DNA from: CAYOZL01 sp964408435
GTDB taxonomy: Bacteria > Bdellovibrionota_C > UBA2361 > SZUA-149 > CAYOZL01
Direction: 5' to 3'
DNA: 17,754 nt
Assembly: GCA_964408435.1 (NCBI GenBank)
Contig: CAYOZL010000050.1
Location: 1 to 17,754 of the forward strand
The notes under the pieces are model-generated. The model did no database searches and was not told where the DNA came from. It was given only the letters and a program-made list of their open reading frames with translations. The translations under genes were made by a program, and so were the position numbers. Of the stretch, positions 7,983 through 14,196 are shown one piece after another. Position 1 is the stretch's first letter. The number at the start of each line of letters is the position of its first letter.

Positions 7983-8687
7983 ATGATTAGAAATAAATTC
8001 TTTACTACATCTCTTTTCTTATTAGTTTGTTTATTAATTACAAATAATAAATCCCATGCCCAACAAACTGATTTCCAGGCATGGTCTTTACTAACTGCAG
8101 ATATTTCAATAGGTGAAGAAAATAAATGGTCAATATACCTAGAGGGCCAAGCTCGACTAGCAGATGATTTTGGTGACTTCGAAAGAACTCTTTTAAGACC
8201 AGCTCTTGGATATAACTTAAATAAGAATCTTACTTTCTACCTTGGTTATGCTTGGACACCAACTTATATAAATAGCGATTTAAGAAGTGACTTTAGAAAT
8301 GAGCATAGAATTTGGCAGCAAATTGTTTATAAGCACACAGACTTAAATTTAAATTGGCTTCATCGGCTAAGACAAGAACAAAGGTTTATTGATGATGCAT
8401 CGAATACTGCAAATCGTACGAGATATTTATTAAAAGCGAGTTATCCATTTAGTGACAAAGCTTGTATTAACGGTCTTGCTGGCTACAATGAAATTTTTGT
8501 AAATTTAAACTCTGTAAGAAGAGGCCCCGATGCTGGCTTTGATAGATGGCGCTTCTTTTTTGGTCCTTACATAGAGAAAGAAAATGCTAGATACGAGTTT
8601 GGTTATGTAGGTGAATTGGCAAAAAGATTTGGAGATGATGAAAGGATGATAAATGCTTTATTTCTAAGTGCTAATTTTAAATATTAA
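7983..8687 (+). CDS. DUF2490 family outer-membrane protein
   Basis: The protein has 234 residues with a clear signal peptide ending near residue 26 (SHA-QQ). The mature part has the DUF2490 pattern: an early W in QAWSLLTADISI, alternating polar/hydrophobic beta strands, LLRPALGYNLNKNLTFYLGY, an NEHRIWQQ segment and an arginine-rich HRLRQEQRF strand. The chain ends FLSANFKY, with the terminal aromatic residue expected of an outer-membrane beta-barrel. The function of this family is not established. There is no ribosome site before the ATG, and the -10 element lies only six bases upstream, so leaderless translation is likely. It is flanked by a terminator upstream and by an RNA gene downstream and seems to be monocistronic. 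Confidence 0.88.
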   Translation: MIRNKFFTTSLFLLVCLLITNNKSHAQQTDFQAWSLLTADISIGEENKWSIYLEGQARLADDFGDFERTLLRPALGYNLNKNLTFYLGYAWTPTYINSDLRSDFRNEHRIWQQIVYKHTDLNLNWLHRLRQEQRFIDDASNTANRTRYLLKASYPFSDKACINGLAGYNEIFVNLNSVRRGPDAGFDRWRFFFGPYIEKENARYEFGYVGELAKRFGDDERMINALFLSANFKY

Positions 8688-8696
8688 AAAACTTAT

Positions 8697-8726
8697 TAGA
8701 CATACACACTGCCTACACGATATAAT
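8697..8726 (+). promoter_or_regulatory. Near-consensus sigma-70 promoter of the structured RNA
   Basis: TAGACA (8697-8702) and TATAAT (8721-8726) are separated by 18 bases. No open reading frame with a ribosome site follows. Transcription would begin at about 8733, exactly where the RNA's closing helix starts. Confidence 0.8.
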
Positions 8727-8732
8727 TAAATT

Positions 8733-8979
8733 GCCCCGAATCTTAAGTTACGAGATGAGGGAACCGATGTTTTTATTTTAGGAAGCCGCCTCTTGGCCTC
8801 ATATGAAATGCCTCCGTGCTTTTCTCTGACGTGTATTTTTTACAGGAGCTGAAAAGTAGTAATTTAGTTTGCAAACGTGTGGACCTCAGAGAGACTTAAT
8901 GGCGCAACTGCTGTGGCAACCACCGTTTACTTGTGTGGGTTCCAGCTTTACTCGAAACTCGATTTGGGGCTTTAATTTT
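8733..8979 (+). ncRNA. Structured non-coding RNA, about 240 nt, possibly 6S RNA
   Basis: The 5' end (8733-8742) pairs with 8961-8970 in a 10-bp closing helix, GCCCCGAAUC with GAUUUGGGGC (one G-U pair), followed by the U-rich tail UUUAAUUUU. Further nested helices keep the rod shape: CGAG 8751-8754 with 8951-8954, GGAACC 8760-8765 with 8938-8943, and UUCUCUGA 8822-8829 with 8886-8893. A small GUGG-CAA-CCAC hairpin lies on the 3' strand. One long rod with a large central asymmetric bubble, a GAACCGAUG segment on the 5' side and its own strong promoter are features of 6S RNA, the RNA that holds sigma-70 RNA polymerase. Against this, it is longer than the usual 180-200 nt. It fills most of the 373-base gap between the flanking protein genes; between 8980 and 9014 I see nothing else. 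The RNA call is firm; the 6S identity is moderate. Confidence 0.65.
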
Positions 8980-9014
8980 AAGTCCCTAAGAAAAGCGCAA
9001 GAGTATTATTAGAT

Positions 9015-9053
9015 TAGAACCGTCCCCAGAACACCTGTTTGGGGACGGTTCTA
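9015..9053. repeat. Long perfect palindrome with GGACGG core (REP-like, possible terminator)
   Basis: TAGAACCGTCCCCA (9015-9028) and TGGGGACGGTTCTA (9040-9053) form a perfect 14-bp stem, and the 11-base loop can pair further. It lies between convergent units (the RNA gene and the YHS gene). Neither side has a good T-run, so it is better seen as a REP-like element that could also stop transcripts. A second palindrome sharing CCGTCC/GGACGG lies at 10307-10358. Confidence 0.75.
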
Positions 9054-9060
9054 GAGTATA

Positions 9061-9501
9061 TTAAAGGCTAGAAGCTTTAGTATTCTCGATTTCTTTCCAT
9101 TTTGAATCAGCAGATTTGATAAAACCACTTTTATCTTTTGACCACTTCTCTTGAATGCTTGAATCTAGATTAAGGTAAAGCTTGCCATTTATAACTTCAA
9201 AAACTTCAGGATTTGTATAAAACTTTTTTCCCAAAGAAGCACCGTATGCACACCAACCACCATATTGCGGTAAGAATTTAGCAGGGCTTGCATCAAACTT
9301 AGCTTTATTTTCTTTTGAAGAAAATAAATATGTTTCACCTTCGTGTGTTGAAAGATTAAAACCACTGCCTCTAATAGCTTTGCTGTCTGTGAAATATGAT
9401 ACGACATCATAACCACTTACAGCCAACTGTGCGGTTTCATCACTAGCATGAGCACTTGTTGATACTAAAAGTAAAAATAAGATTAAAGTAATTTTTTTCA
9501 T
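9061..9501 (-). CDS. Periplasmic YHS-domain protein
   Basis: The protein has 146 residues. A signal peptide (1-19, ending AHA-S) is followed by a single YHS domain (about 24-115): VSGYDVVSYF, GETYLFSSKENKAKFDASPAKFLPQYGGWCAYGASLGKK and a closing FEVINGKLYLNLD. YHS domains are small metal-associated folds, and secreted relatives with the GGWCAYG motif are often found near copper or stress functions; the actual function is unproven. C84 in this motif is the only cysteine of the mature protein and the likely reactive or metal-binding site. AAGGA precedes the ATG. A TTGACA -35 (9576-9581, minus strand) with the palindrome at 9556-9573 directly downstream suggests repression by the divergent TetR-family regulator. 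Confidence 0.88.
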   Translation of the reverse strand: MKKITLILFLLLVSTSAHASDETAQLAVSGYDVVSYFTDSKAIRGSGFNLSTHEGETYLFSSKENKAKFDASPAKFLPQYGGWCAYGASLGKKFYTNPEVFEVINGKLYLNLDSSIQEKWSKDKSGFIKSADSKWKEIENTKASSL

Positions 9502-9523
9502 TTTGTTCCTTTACGTTTAACAG

Positions 9524-9541
9524 GTGATAAAAATTTATCAC
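9524..9541. promoter_or_regulatory. Palindrome in the leader of the YHS gene
   Basis: GTGATAAA-AA-TTTATCAC is a perfect 8-bp inverted repeat 23 bases upstream of the YHS start codon. It could be a second operator or a leader hairpin. It is not a standard Crp site, because the GTGA/TCAC halves are ten rather than six bases apart. Confidence 0.4.
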
Positions 9542-9555
9542 TTTCGATCATATAC

Positions 9556-9573
9556 CTACCTACTACTAGGTAG
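9556..9573. promoter_or_regulatory. TetR-type operator in the divergent YHS/TetR promoter region
   Basis: CTACCTA-CTAC-TAGGTAG is a perfect inverted repeat with 7-bp arms, 18 bp in all, the size and style of many TetR-family operators. It sits immediately downstream of a TTGACA -35 box (9576-9581, minus strand) serving the YHS gene and 85 bases before the TetR start. Binding there would block the YHS promoter. Direct ACCT/ACCT overlap around 9555-9562 could give alternative registers. Confidence 0.65.
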
Positions 9574-9657
9574 ATTGTCAACACAAAAAACCTCCTATCT
9601 CCTATAAAAATAAAATAACTGCATATTTTTAAGTAGTTAGGATTAGACAAACTATCT

Positions 9658-10221
9658 ATGAAAGAAGAAATTCTAAACTCAGCCCAAGAACTTATTCAAA
9701 AAAAAGGGATTAATGGAATGAGTTACGCAGATATTAGTAAAGAAGTGAATATTAAAAAAGCTAGTATCCATCATCACTTCCCTACTAAAGAAGATTTAGT
9801 AAACTGTTTAGTTAAAAGATATTGTGTCGAATTTAAAACTCAGGTTAGTGAAATTCTTAGCTCATCTCTTAAACCTAAAACGAAACTACAAAGATTCATG
9901 CGCTTATTTGAAAAGACTCTCTTAGAAGGTAATAACGATAGAGCCTGCTTATACGGTATGCTCTGCGCGGAGCCCTTAAGTATTAGTGAGCAAACAGCAG
10001 ATTTAGTTAGAGAATTTCTAAATGAAAGTGGAAGAGCAATTTCTCAAATACTTGAAGAAGGAGTTAAGCAAAAATCTTTTTCAATTTGCGGTAATGTCAA
10101 AAATACTTCTGATTTATTCTTAGCAACACTAGAGGGTGGGATTTTTCTTTCTAGAATAGATGGCGGACCTGAAAGATATAAAAAACTACTCAGCCAATTA
10201 GAAAAAGTTATTTCTGTCTAA
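9658..10221 (+). CDS. TetR/AcrR family transcriptional regulator
   Basis: The protein has 187 residues. The N-terminal TetR_N helix-turn-helix covers about residues 3-50: ILNSAQELIQKKG, MSYADISKEV and the recognition helix KKASIHHHFPTKEDLV. The rest is an all-helical ligand/dimer domain with an RACLYGMLCAE segment (95-105). This segment resembles that of NemR-like repressors that sense electrophiles or oxidants through cysteine; C97 and C103 are the candidates here, which is inference. The protein has five cysteines in all (C50, C56, C97, C103, C144). The gene is divergent from the YHS gene, with the palindrome between them, so it is probably the local repressor and perhaps autoregulated. No clear ribosome site is seen at the ATG; the nearest AGGA is about 15 bases away. 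Confidence 0.9.
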   Translation: MKEEILNSAQELIQKKGINGMSYADISKEVNIKKASIHHHFPTKEDLVNCLVKRYCVEFKTQVSEILSSSLKPKTKLQRFMRLFEKTLLEGNNDRACLYGMLCAEPLSISEQTADLVREFLNESGRAISQILEEGVKQKSFSICGNVKNTSDLFLATLEGGIFLSRIDGGPERYKKLLSQLEKVISV

Positions 10222-10306
10222 ATCTAAATAATAACAAGTTCCCTCATTCCTCTAAAAATTAGATACCTAAACAATGAACCTTTAATTACAGTCTCCAAAA
10301 GAATTC

Positions 10307-10358
10307 CTACCTCCGTCCTATAAAACACGATTTATATACGTGAATAGGACGGAGGTAG
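10307..10358. repeat. Long perfect palindrome with GGACGG core (REP-like)
   Basis: CTACCTCCGTCCTAT (10307-10321) and ATAGGACGGAGGTAG (10344-10358) form a perfect 15-bp stem. The 22-base loop holds a nested CACG/CGTG helix. No T-run follows on the plus strand. It shares the CCGTCC/GGACGG core with the palindrome at 9015-9053. The loop also carries TATAAA-N6-TTTATA, similar to the operator-like repeat in the pdh promoter. Confidence 0.7.
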
Positions 10359-10422
10359 AGAGTAGTAGATAAATACTTAGCTAAGAACATAGCAATTTAG
10401 GGCATTAATTTACTAGTTTTCC

Positions 10423-10454
10423 TTGACAAAAACACTATAAATGTCGTTTATAGT
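10423..10454 (+). promoter_or_regulatory. Promoter and inverted-repeat operator of the pyruvate dehydrogenase operon
   Basis: A perfect -35 TTGACA (10423-10428) is followed by a TATAGT candidate -10 (10449-10454) with a long 20-base spacer. Inside lies the inverted repeat ACTATAAA (10434-10441) / TTTATAGT (10447-10454) around TGTCG, which overlaps the -10. The layout suggests regulation at the promoter, by a repressor or by an activator of the kind that works on long spacers. The sequence does not match the E. coli PdhR site. The regulator is unknown. Confidence 0.55.
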
Positions 10455-10491
10455 TTGGAAAATTTTATAAAATTAAATTCTAGAGTTGTTT

Positions 10492-11445
10492 ATGCAAGGA
10501 GAGCTTCTTCTCAAATTATATCGTCAAATGTACTTAATGCGTCGCTTCGAAGAAGAGGCAGCAAGAGCTTACACAGAAAGAAAAATTGGTGGCTTTCTAC
10601 ATTTATATATTGGTCAAGAAGCTGTAGCTACTGGAGCTATCGCTGCTGCTAATCCAGAGGACTATTTAATTTCTTCTTACAGAATCCATGCCCACTACCT
10701 TGCTCGAGTTGGAAACTCTAGAGCAGCAATGGCTGAGCTTTTTGGAAAAGAAGCTGGTTGTGCAAAAGGAAGAGGTGGCTCAATGCACTTTTTCGATGCT
10801 AGTAAAAACTTCCTAGGCGGATGGGGAATTGTTGGTCAACATATTCCAATTGCAGCTGGAACAGCTTTTGCATCTAAATATAAGGACGATAAAAAAGTTA
10901 CTCTATGCTTTATGGGAGATGGAGCAGTAAGTATTGGTGCTTTTCATGAAGGTATGTGCTTAGCAGCTCTTTGGAAACTACCAGTAGTATATATAGTTGA
11001 AAACAACGGTTATGCTATGGGAACTCCTCTTAGTAGAACAATGACAACTGAAGATGCTTCTATTAGAGCACTAGGTTATCCAATGGCTAGAATGACAGTA
11101 GATAGTTGTGATGTCGTTGATTGTTACAATGCAGCAAAAGTAGCAATTGAAAGAGCAAGAACAGAGTCTCAGCCAATGTTATTAGAATATAAGACTTATC
11201 GATACAGAGGTCATTCAATGGCTGACCCTGCTAAATACAGAACAAAAGAAGAGCTGAAATTTTGGAAAGAAAAAGATCCATTAATTCTAGCAAAAGCAAG
11301 GTTAGAGAATGAGCATCCTTTATTAGCTAATAAAATTGAAGCGATTCAAAAAGATGTTGAAGAAGAAGTACAGGATGCAGTGAAGTTCGCACATGAAACT
11401 CCAGCCCCTAATATCTCAGATGTAGAGAAATACACCTATGTCTAA
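10492..11445 (+). CDS. pdhA: Pyruvate dehydrogenase E1 component, alpha subunit
   Basis: The protein has 317 residues from ATG 10492 (a TTG two codons earlier is possible). It is the alpha half of the alpha2beta2 E1 enzyme, which decarboxylates pyruvate on thiamine diphosphate and passes the acetyl group to lipoyl-E2. Visible signatures are RRFEEEAARAY, GGFLHLYIGQEA, the substrate-channel GRGGSMHFF, the TPP-binding motif from GDG (142-144) to NN (171-172) in VENNGYAMGT, and the phosphorylation-loop region YRYRGHSMADPAKYR, which orders TPP in this family. The length suits the bacterial heteromeric E1 rather than the roughly 900-residue homodimeric form. The end of the gene overlaps the longest possible reading of the beta gene by eight bases. 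E1 of branched-chain or acetoin dehydrogenase is a less likely reading, given the RGHSMADP sequence. Confidence 0.92.
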   Translation: MQGELLLKLYRQMYLMRRFEEEAARAYTERKIGGFLHLYIGQEAVATGAIAAANPEDYLISSYRIHAHYLARVGNSRAAMAELFGKEAGCAKGRGGSMHFFDASKNFLGGWGIVGQHIPIAAGTAFASKYKDDKKVTLCFMGDGAVSIGAFHEGMCLAALWKLPVVYIVENNGYAMGTPLSRTMTTEDASIRALGYPMARMTVDSCDVVDCYNAAKVAIERARTESQPMLLEYKTYRYRGHSMADPAKYRTKEELKFWKEKDPLILAKARLENEHPLLANKIEAIQKDVEEEVQDAVKFAHETPAPNISDVEKYTYV

Positions 11446-11488
11446 TGTTGTAAAAATGCCTCAAGGTAATAAAGTTTCAGGAGAAAAA

Positions 11489-12466
11489 ATGGCGGATAGA
11501 AATCTAAGCATAAGAGAAGCCCTAAACGAAGCTCTAGCAGAAGAGATGGAAAAAGATGAACGTATCTTTTTAATGGGTGAAGAAGTTGGTTATTACGACG
11601 GAGCTTACAAAGTTTCTAGAGGATTACTAAAACGCTTTGGAGAAAAAAGAGTAATCGATACCCCTATTGCAGAAAGTGGTTTTGCTGGAGTAGGAGTTGG
11701 TGCTGCGATGGTTGGCCTTAGACCAGTTATTGAATTTATGACTTGGAACTTTTCTTTAGTTGCAATTGATAACATCATCAACGCAGCTGCAAAAATTAAC
11801 TATATGTCTGCAGGAGAATTCACATGCCCTGTAGTTTTTAGAGGACCAAGTGGTTCAGTTCATCAGTTAGCTGCTCAACACTCTCAAAGTTTTGAAAGCT
11901 TATACGCTCACATACCTGGTTTAAAAGTTGTATGCTGTGCGAACTCTTATGATGCAAAAGGATTATTAAAATCTGCAATTAGAGATGATGACCCAATAGT
12001 TTTTATTGAATCAGAAGCAATGTATGGAATTAGAAGTGAAGTACCTACTGGGGAATACACTATTCCACTAGGTAAGTGCGATATTAAAAGACCTGGTAAG
12101 GATGCAACAATTATTACTTGGGCTAAATCAGTTCCACTATGCCTTGAAGCTGCAAAAATCCTAGCTGAAAAAGGAGTTGATGCTGAAGTTATTGATATAA
12201 TGACTATTAGACCACTTGATAAAGAATGTTTGATTGAATCTATTAAGAAAACAAACAGAGCAGTTATTGTTCAAGAAACATGGCCTGTTGCAAGTGTTGG
12301 AAGTTGGTTATCTCACCTACTCTACACTGAAGCTTTTGATTACTTCGATGCGCCAATTAAAGTGATGTCTACACTAGACTGCCCTTTCCCGTATGCAAAG
12401 AATCTAGAAGTTGCAATGAGACCAAACGCTGAGCAAATTGCTACTGAGGTAATGAAGACTCTCTAG
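11489..12466 (+). CDS. pdhB: Pyruvate dehydrogenase E1 component, beta subunit
   Basis: From ATG 11489 the protein has 325 residues, the normal length for the family. It starts MADRNLSIREALNEALAEEM and has GEEVGYYDGAYKVSRGL, the conserved DTPIAESGFAG with Glu62 that activates the TPP aminopyrimidine, IEFMTWNF, GPSGSVHQLAAQHSQSFES, and the C-terminal transketolase domain with VIDIMTIRPLD and a CPFPYAKNLE end. The frame is open further upstream to an ATG at 11438 inside the alpha gene, which would add 17 residues. The later start was chosen because AGGAG lies five bases before it and because the added residues are not typical of the family. It is coupled to pdhA and followed after two bases by the next gene. 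E2 and E3 genes are not in the window. Confidence 0.92.
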   Translation: MADRNLSIREALNEALAEEMEKDERIFLMGEEVGYYDGAYKVSRGLLKRFGEKRVIDTPIAESGFAGVGVGAAMVGLRPVIEFMTWNFSLVAIDNIINAAAKINYMSAGEFTCPVVFRGPSGSVHQLAAQHSQSFESLYAHIPGLKVVCCANSYDAKGLLKSAIRDDDPIVFIESEAMYGIRSEVPTGEYTIPLGKCDIKRPGKDATIITWAKSVPLCLEAAKILAEKGVDAEVIDIMTIRPLDKECLIESIKKTNRAVIVQETWPVASVGSWLSHLLYTEAFDYFDAPIKVMSTLDCPFPYAKNLEVAMRPNAEQIATEVMKTL

Positions 12467-12468
12467 AA

Positions 12469-13002
12469 ATGATTATCGACAAAGCAATTATAGACTTTGA
12501 TAATCATAAACCTCAAATAGCTAATAATGTTTTTATTGCACCAAACTCTACTATCATTGGAGATGTAAAAATAGCTGAAGATTGCAGTGTGTTTTTCAAC
12601 TCTGTTTTACGAGGAGACATTCTTCCAATCATAATTGGTAAAGGAACAAATATTCAAGAACATGCAATGATTCACACCAGTCATGGTAGAGCTCCTGCAC
12701 AAATAGGTAGCGATGTTACTATTGGACATAGAGCAATAGTCCACGGTGCTTCTGTTGGTAATAGATGTTTGATTGGAATGGGTAGTATTATTCTTGATGA
12801 AGCAAAAATTGGCGATGAAAGTATTGTTGGAGCTGGAGCAGTTATAACAGAGGGAAAAACATTTTCACCAAGAAGTTTAATACTTGGCACTCCTGGAAAA
12901 GTAGTTAGAGAATTAAGTGATAAGGATGTGGAGAATATCCTTAGAAATGCCCACTCTTATGTAAAGTTAGCTAAAAAGTATAATAATATCTTAGAACAAT
13001 AA
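12469..13002 (+). CDS. Gamma-carbonic-anhydrase-like left-handed beta-helix protein (YrdA/CamH type)
   Basis: The protein has 177 residues made almost wholly of hexapeptide (I/V/L-G-x) repeats that form a left-handed beta-helix, with a C-terminal helix. Metal-ligand histidines of the gamma class appear at H69 (in EHAMIHTSHG), H87 and H92 (in TIGHRAIVHG), with conserved R48-D50 and Q63. Relatives either hydrate CO2 to bicarbonate or have no proven activity, so catalysis is not assured. The ATG lies two bases after the pdhB stop with no ribosome site of its own, which implies translational coupling and the same mRNA. Pyruvate dehydrogenase releases CO2, so trapping it as bicarbonate is an attractive but untested reason for the link. 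Confidence 0.87.
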   Translation: MIIDKAIIDFDNHKPQIANNVFIAPNSTIIGDVKIAEDCSVFFNSVLRGDILPIIIGKGTNIQEHAMIHTSHGRAPAQIGSDVTIGHRAIVHGASVGNRCLIGMGSIILDEAKIGDESIVGAGAVITEGKTFSPRSLILGTPGKVVRELSDKDVENILRNAHSYVKLAKKYNNILEQ

Positions 13003-13016
13003 CATCTTAAAACTAA

Positions 13017-13074
13017 GTTAAAGTCTAAGGATCCTTCTCCTAACACTACAGGACTTTCATCTCAGACTTAATTA
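13017..13074 (+). other. Imperfect inverted repeat after the pdh operon
   Basis: TTAAAGTCTAAG (about 13019-13030) pairs with CTCAGACTTAA (about 13062-13072), with one bulge, and encloses the palindrome AAGGATCCTT. It may stabilise or end the pdhAB operon transcript, but no T-run follows. Confidence 0.35.
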
Positions 13075-13142
13075 CTGTATAAATCCTATTCAAGCGTTTT
13101 CACTGTTCTTTATAATTTTATTCTTGAAAAGACTCAGACCTA

Positions 13143-13181
13143 CTCGGTAGTAAGTAGATACTTTTTCTACTTGCTACCGAG
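13143..13181. repeat. Sixteen-base-pair hairpin upstream of the orphan membrane protein, next to a 10-bp tandem repeat
   Basis: CTCGGTAGTAAGTAGA (13143-13158) pairs with TCTACTTGCTACCGAG (13166-13181), with a single G-T pair and a 7-base loop. Two copies of CAAACTAATA/T follow at about 13182-13201, then a T-run. It could be an attenuator, a leader hairpin of the next gene or the edge of an inserted segment. No promoter with good -35 and -10 elements is evident between it and the gene. Confidence 0.6.
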
Positions 13182-13223
13182 CAAACTAATACAAACTAAT
13201 TTTTTTCTAAAAAAGGTCAGATC

Positions 13224-14144
13224 ATGAACCTTCTTAAAAAAGCCGTAAAGCTGTTTTGCATCTCTGTGTTTTGGCTTTTGGTAATTGCACTGATTTGGGT
13301 TCTTACTCAAAATGTAAAGATAACCCCTATGGAGGCACTTAAGTCTCTAAATGAGGCTTACGGTTATCAAGTCACAATTGTAGCAATCATTGGAGGAATG
13401 TTATCATTTTACTACACAGTTCGAGCAGTAATATTTAAAGATGTGCCATCTACATTATTGGCATCTCATTACTACCCACATTGCGAACGAAAAGATATTG
13501 GCAAGAAACTTGAAGATGGTTTATGGAGGTTACGGCCTCAGCCGACTTTCAAAGGATCGCTTACGCAAGTTTGGAACTACTGGATTTCTACTTTACTTTT
13601 ATTTCGTGCAAAAAAGATTTCCAAATACAATCCAATACCAGGCATCCTCGTATGGAAAAAACCAAAAAAACTAACAGGCTGGAGAAAAATTTGGCTAATA
13701 TCGTTTTTTATTAAACTCTATAGAGCCATAACCCTTCAGCCTGGTGATGTCTTCAGTTCACTTATTACGAGGTTACGTATTGAACAAAGCGGCGAACACT
13801 ACGATGAAGCACTTCATTGGTCATGGAACTTTGCAGAAACACATATGGAACACATACCTGAAGGGAAAGAACGTCCTGAGAGGTGGCAAGATGAAGACTT
13901 TTACTTGATATTAGCCTATGACTTTAAAAAATCAGGCTATACCTCACTTGCAACTTTAATTGTTGCTGAAATATTTGTTGATGTCATGCACAGCATTATC
14001 GACAAAGATGGCGACTTACTGATTACAATAGATGAAAAATTTAGCGACGGGAAAGATCATGCTTGGCTTTTCCAAAAAGCAATCAACGCTATTAGGCTTC
14101 AAGAAACAAATCCTGAAGTGACTGTTTGTCGTAAAATGGTCTGA
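13224..14144 (+). CDS. Orphan two-helix inner-membrane protein of unknown function
   Basis: I do not recognise this 306-residue protein. A short basic start (MNLLKKAVK) is followed by a membrane helix (about 11-28), a short periplasmic loop (30-49), a second helix (about 50-67) and a cytoplasmic domain of about 240 residues rich in tryptophan and basic residues. The C-terminal part looks helical: EHYDEALHWSWNFAETHMEHIPEGKERPERWQDEDFY, then a stretch ending CRKMV. No catalytic motif is evident. AAGGTCAG precedes the ATG. By my count its 13 arginine codons are 2 AGA, 4 AGG, 4 CGT, 2 CGA and 1 CGG, while pdhA has 12 AGA out of 18, so it was probably acquired from elsewhere. A hairpin with direct repeats lies upstream and a GGGGC/GCCCC hairpin downstream. 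Confidence 0.75.
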   Translation: MNLLKKAVKLFCISVFWLLVIALIWVLTQNVKITPMEALKSLNEAYGYQVTIVAIIGGMLSFYYTVRAVIFKDVPSTLLASHYYPHCERKDIGKKLEDGLWRLRPQPTFKGSLTQVWNYWISTLLLFRAKKISKYNPIPGILVWKKPKKLTGWRKIWLISFFIKLYRAITLQPGDVFSSLITRLRIEQSGEHYDEALHWSWNFAETHMEHIPEGKERPERWQDEDFYLILAYDFKKSGYTSLATLIVAEIFVDVMHSIIDKDGDLLITIDEKFSDGKDHAWLFQKAINAIRLQETNPEVTVCRKMV

Positions 14145-14171
14145 CAAACTCAAGCAAGGTTAACTAACACC

Positions 14172-14190
14172 GGGGCATTAAAACCGCCCC
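14172..14190 (+). terminator. Probable terminator between convergent genes
   Basis: GGGGC and GCCCC form a 5-bp G+C stem around a 9-base A-rich loop. The stem is followed by TCTTATTTATTCTT, a weak T-rich tail that suits the plus-strand orphan gene. The minus-strand side has no T-run. Confidence 0.55.
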
Positions 14191-14196
14191 TCTTAT

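Noticed and set aside
8733..8979. tmRNA, RNase P RNA or SRP RNA as identity of the structured RNA
   Set aside because: No tRNA-like end, tag frame, P4-type conserved core or SRP apical GGAA/GCAGC motif could be found, and the length is wrong for tmRNA and RNase P RNA.
8733..9060. Riboswitch (cobalamin-like because of gcgcaactg...ggcaacc)
   Set aside because: The B12-box and core order are absent, and no plus-strand gene lies downstream to be controlled.
10423..10454. Definite MerR-type promoter at the pdh operon
   Set aside because: The 20-base spacer fits, but the dyad overlaps the -10 instead of being centred in the spacer, and no MerR gene is nearby, so the regulator class is left open.
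10455..10652. Small open frame overlapping the start of pdhA in another frame
   Set aside because: It has no ribosome site, and the overlapping frame is strongly conserved E1 alpha sequence.
13182..13201. CRISPR-like repeat
   Set aside because: Only two contiguous 10-bp copies with no spacer.
14142..14195. Integron attC-like site after the orphan gene
   Set aside because: CAAACTCAAG resembles part of attC repeats, but no GTTRRRY/RYYYAAC pair in the right arrangement and no integrase are present.
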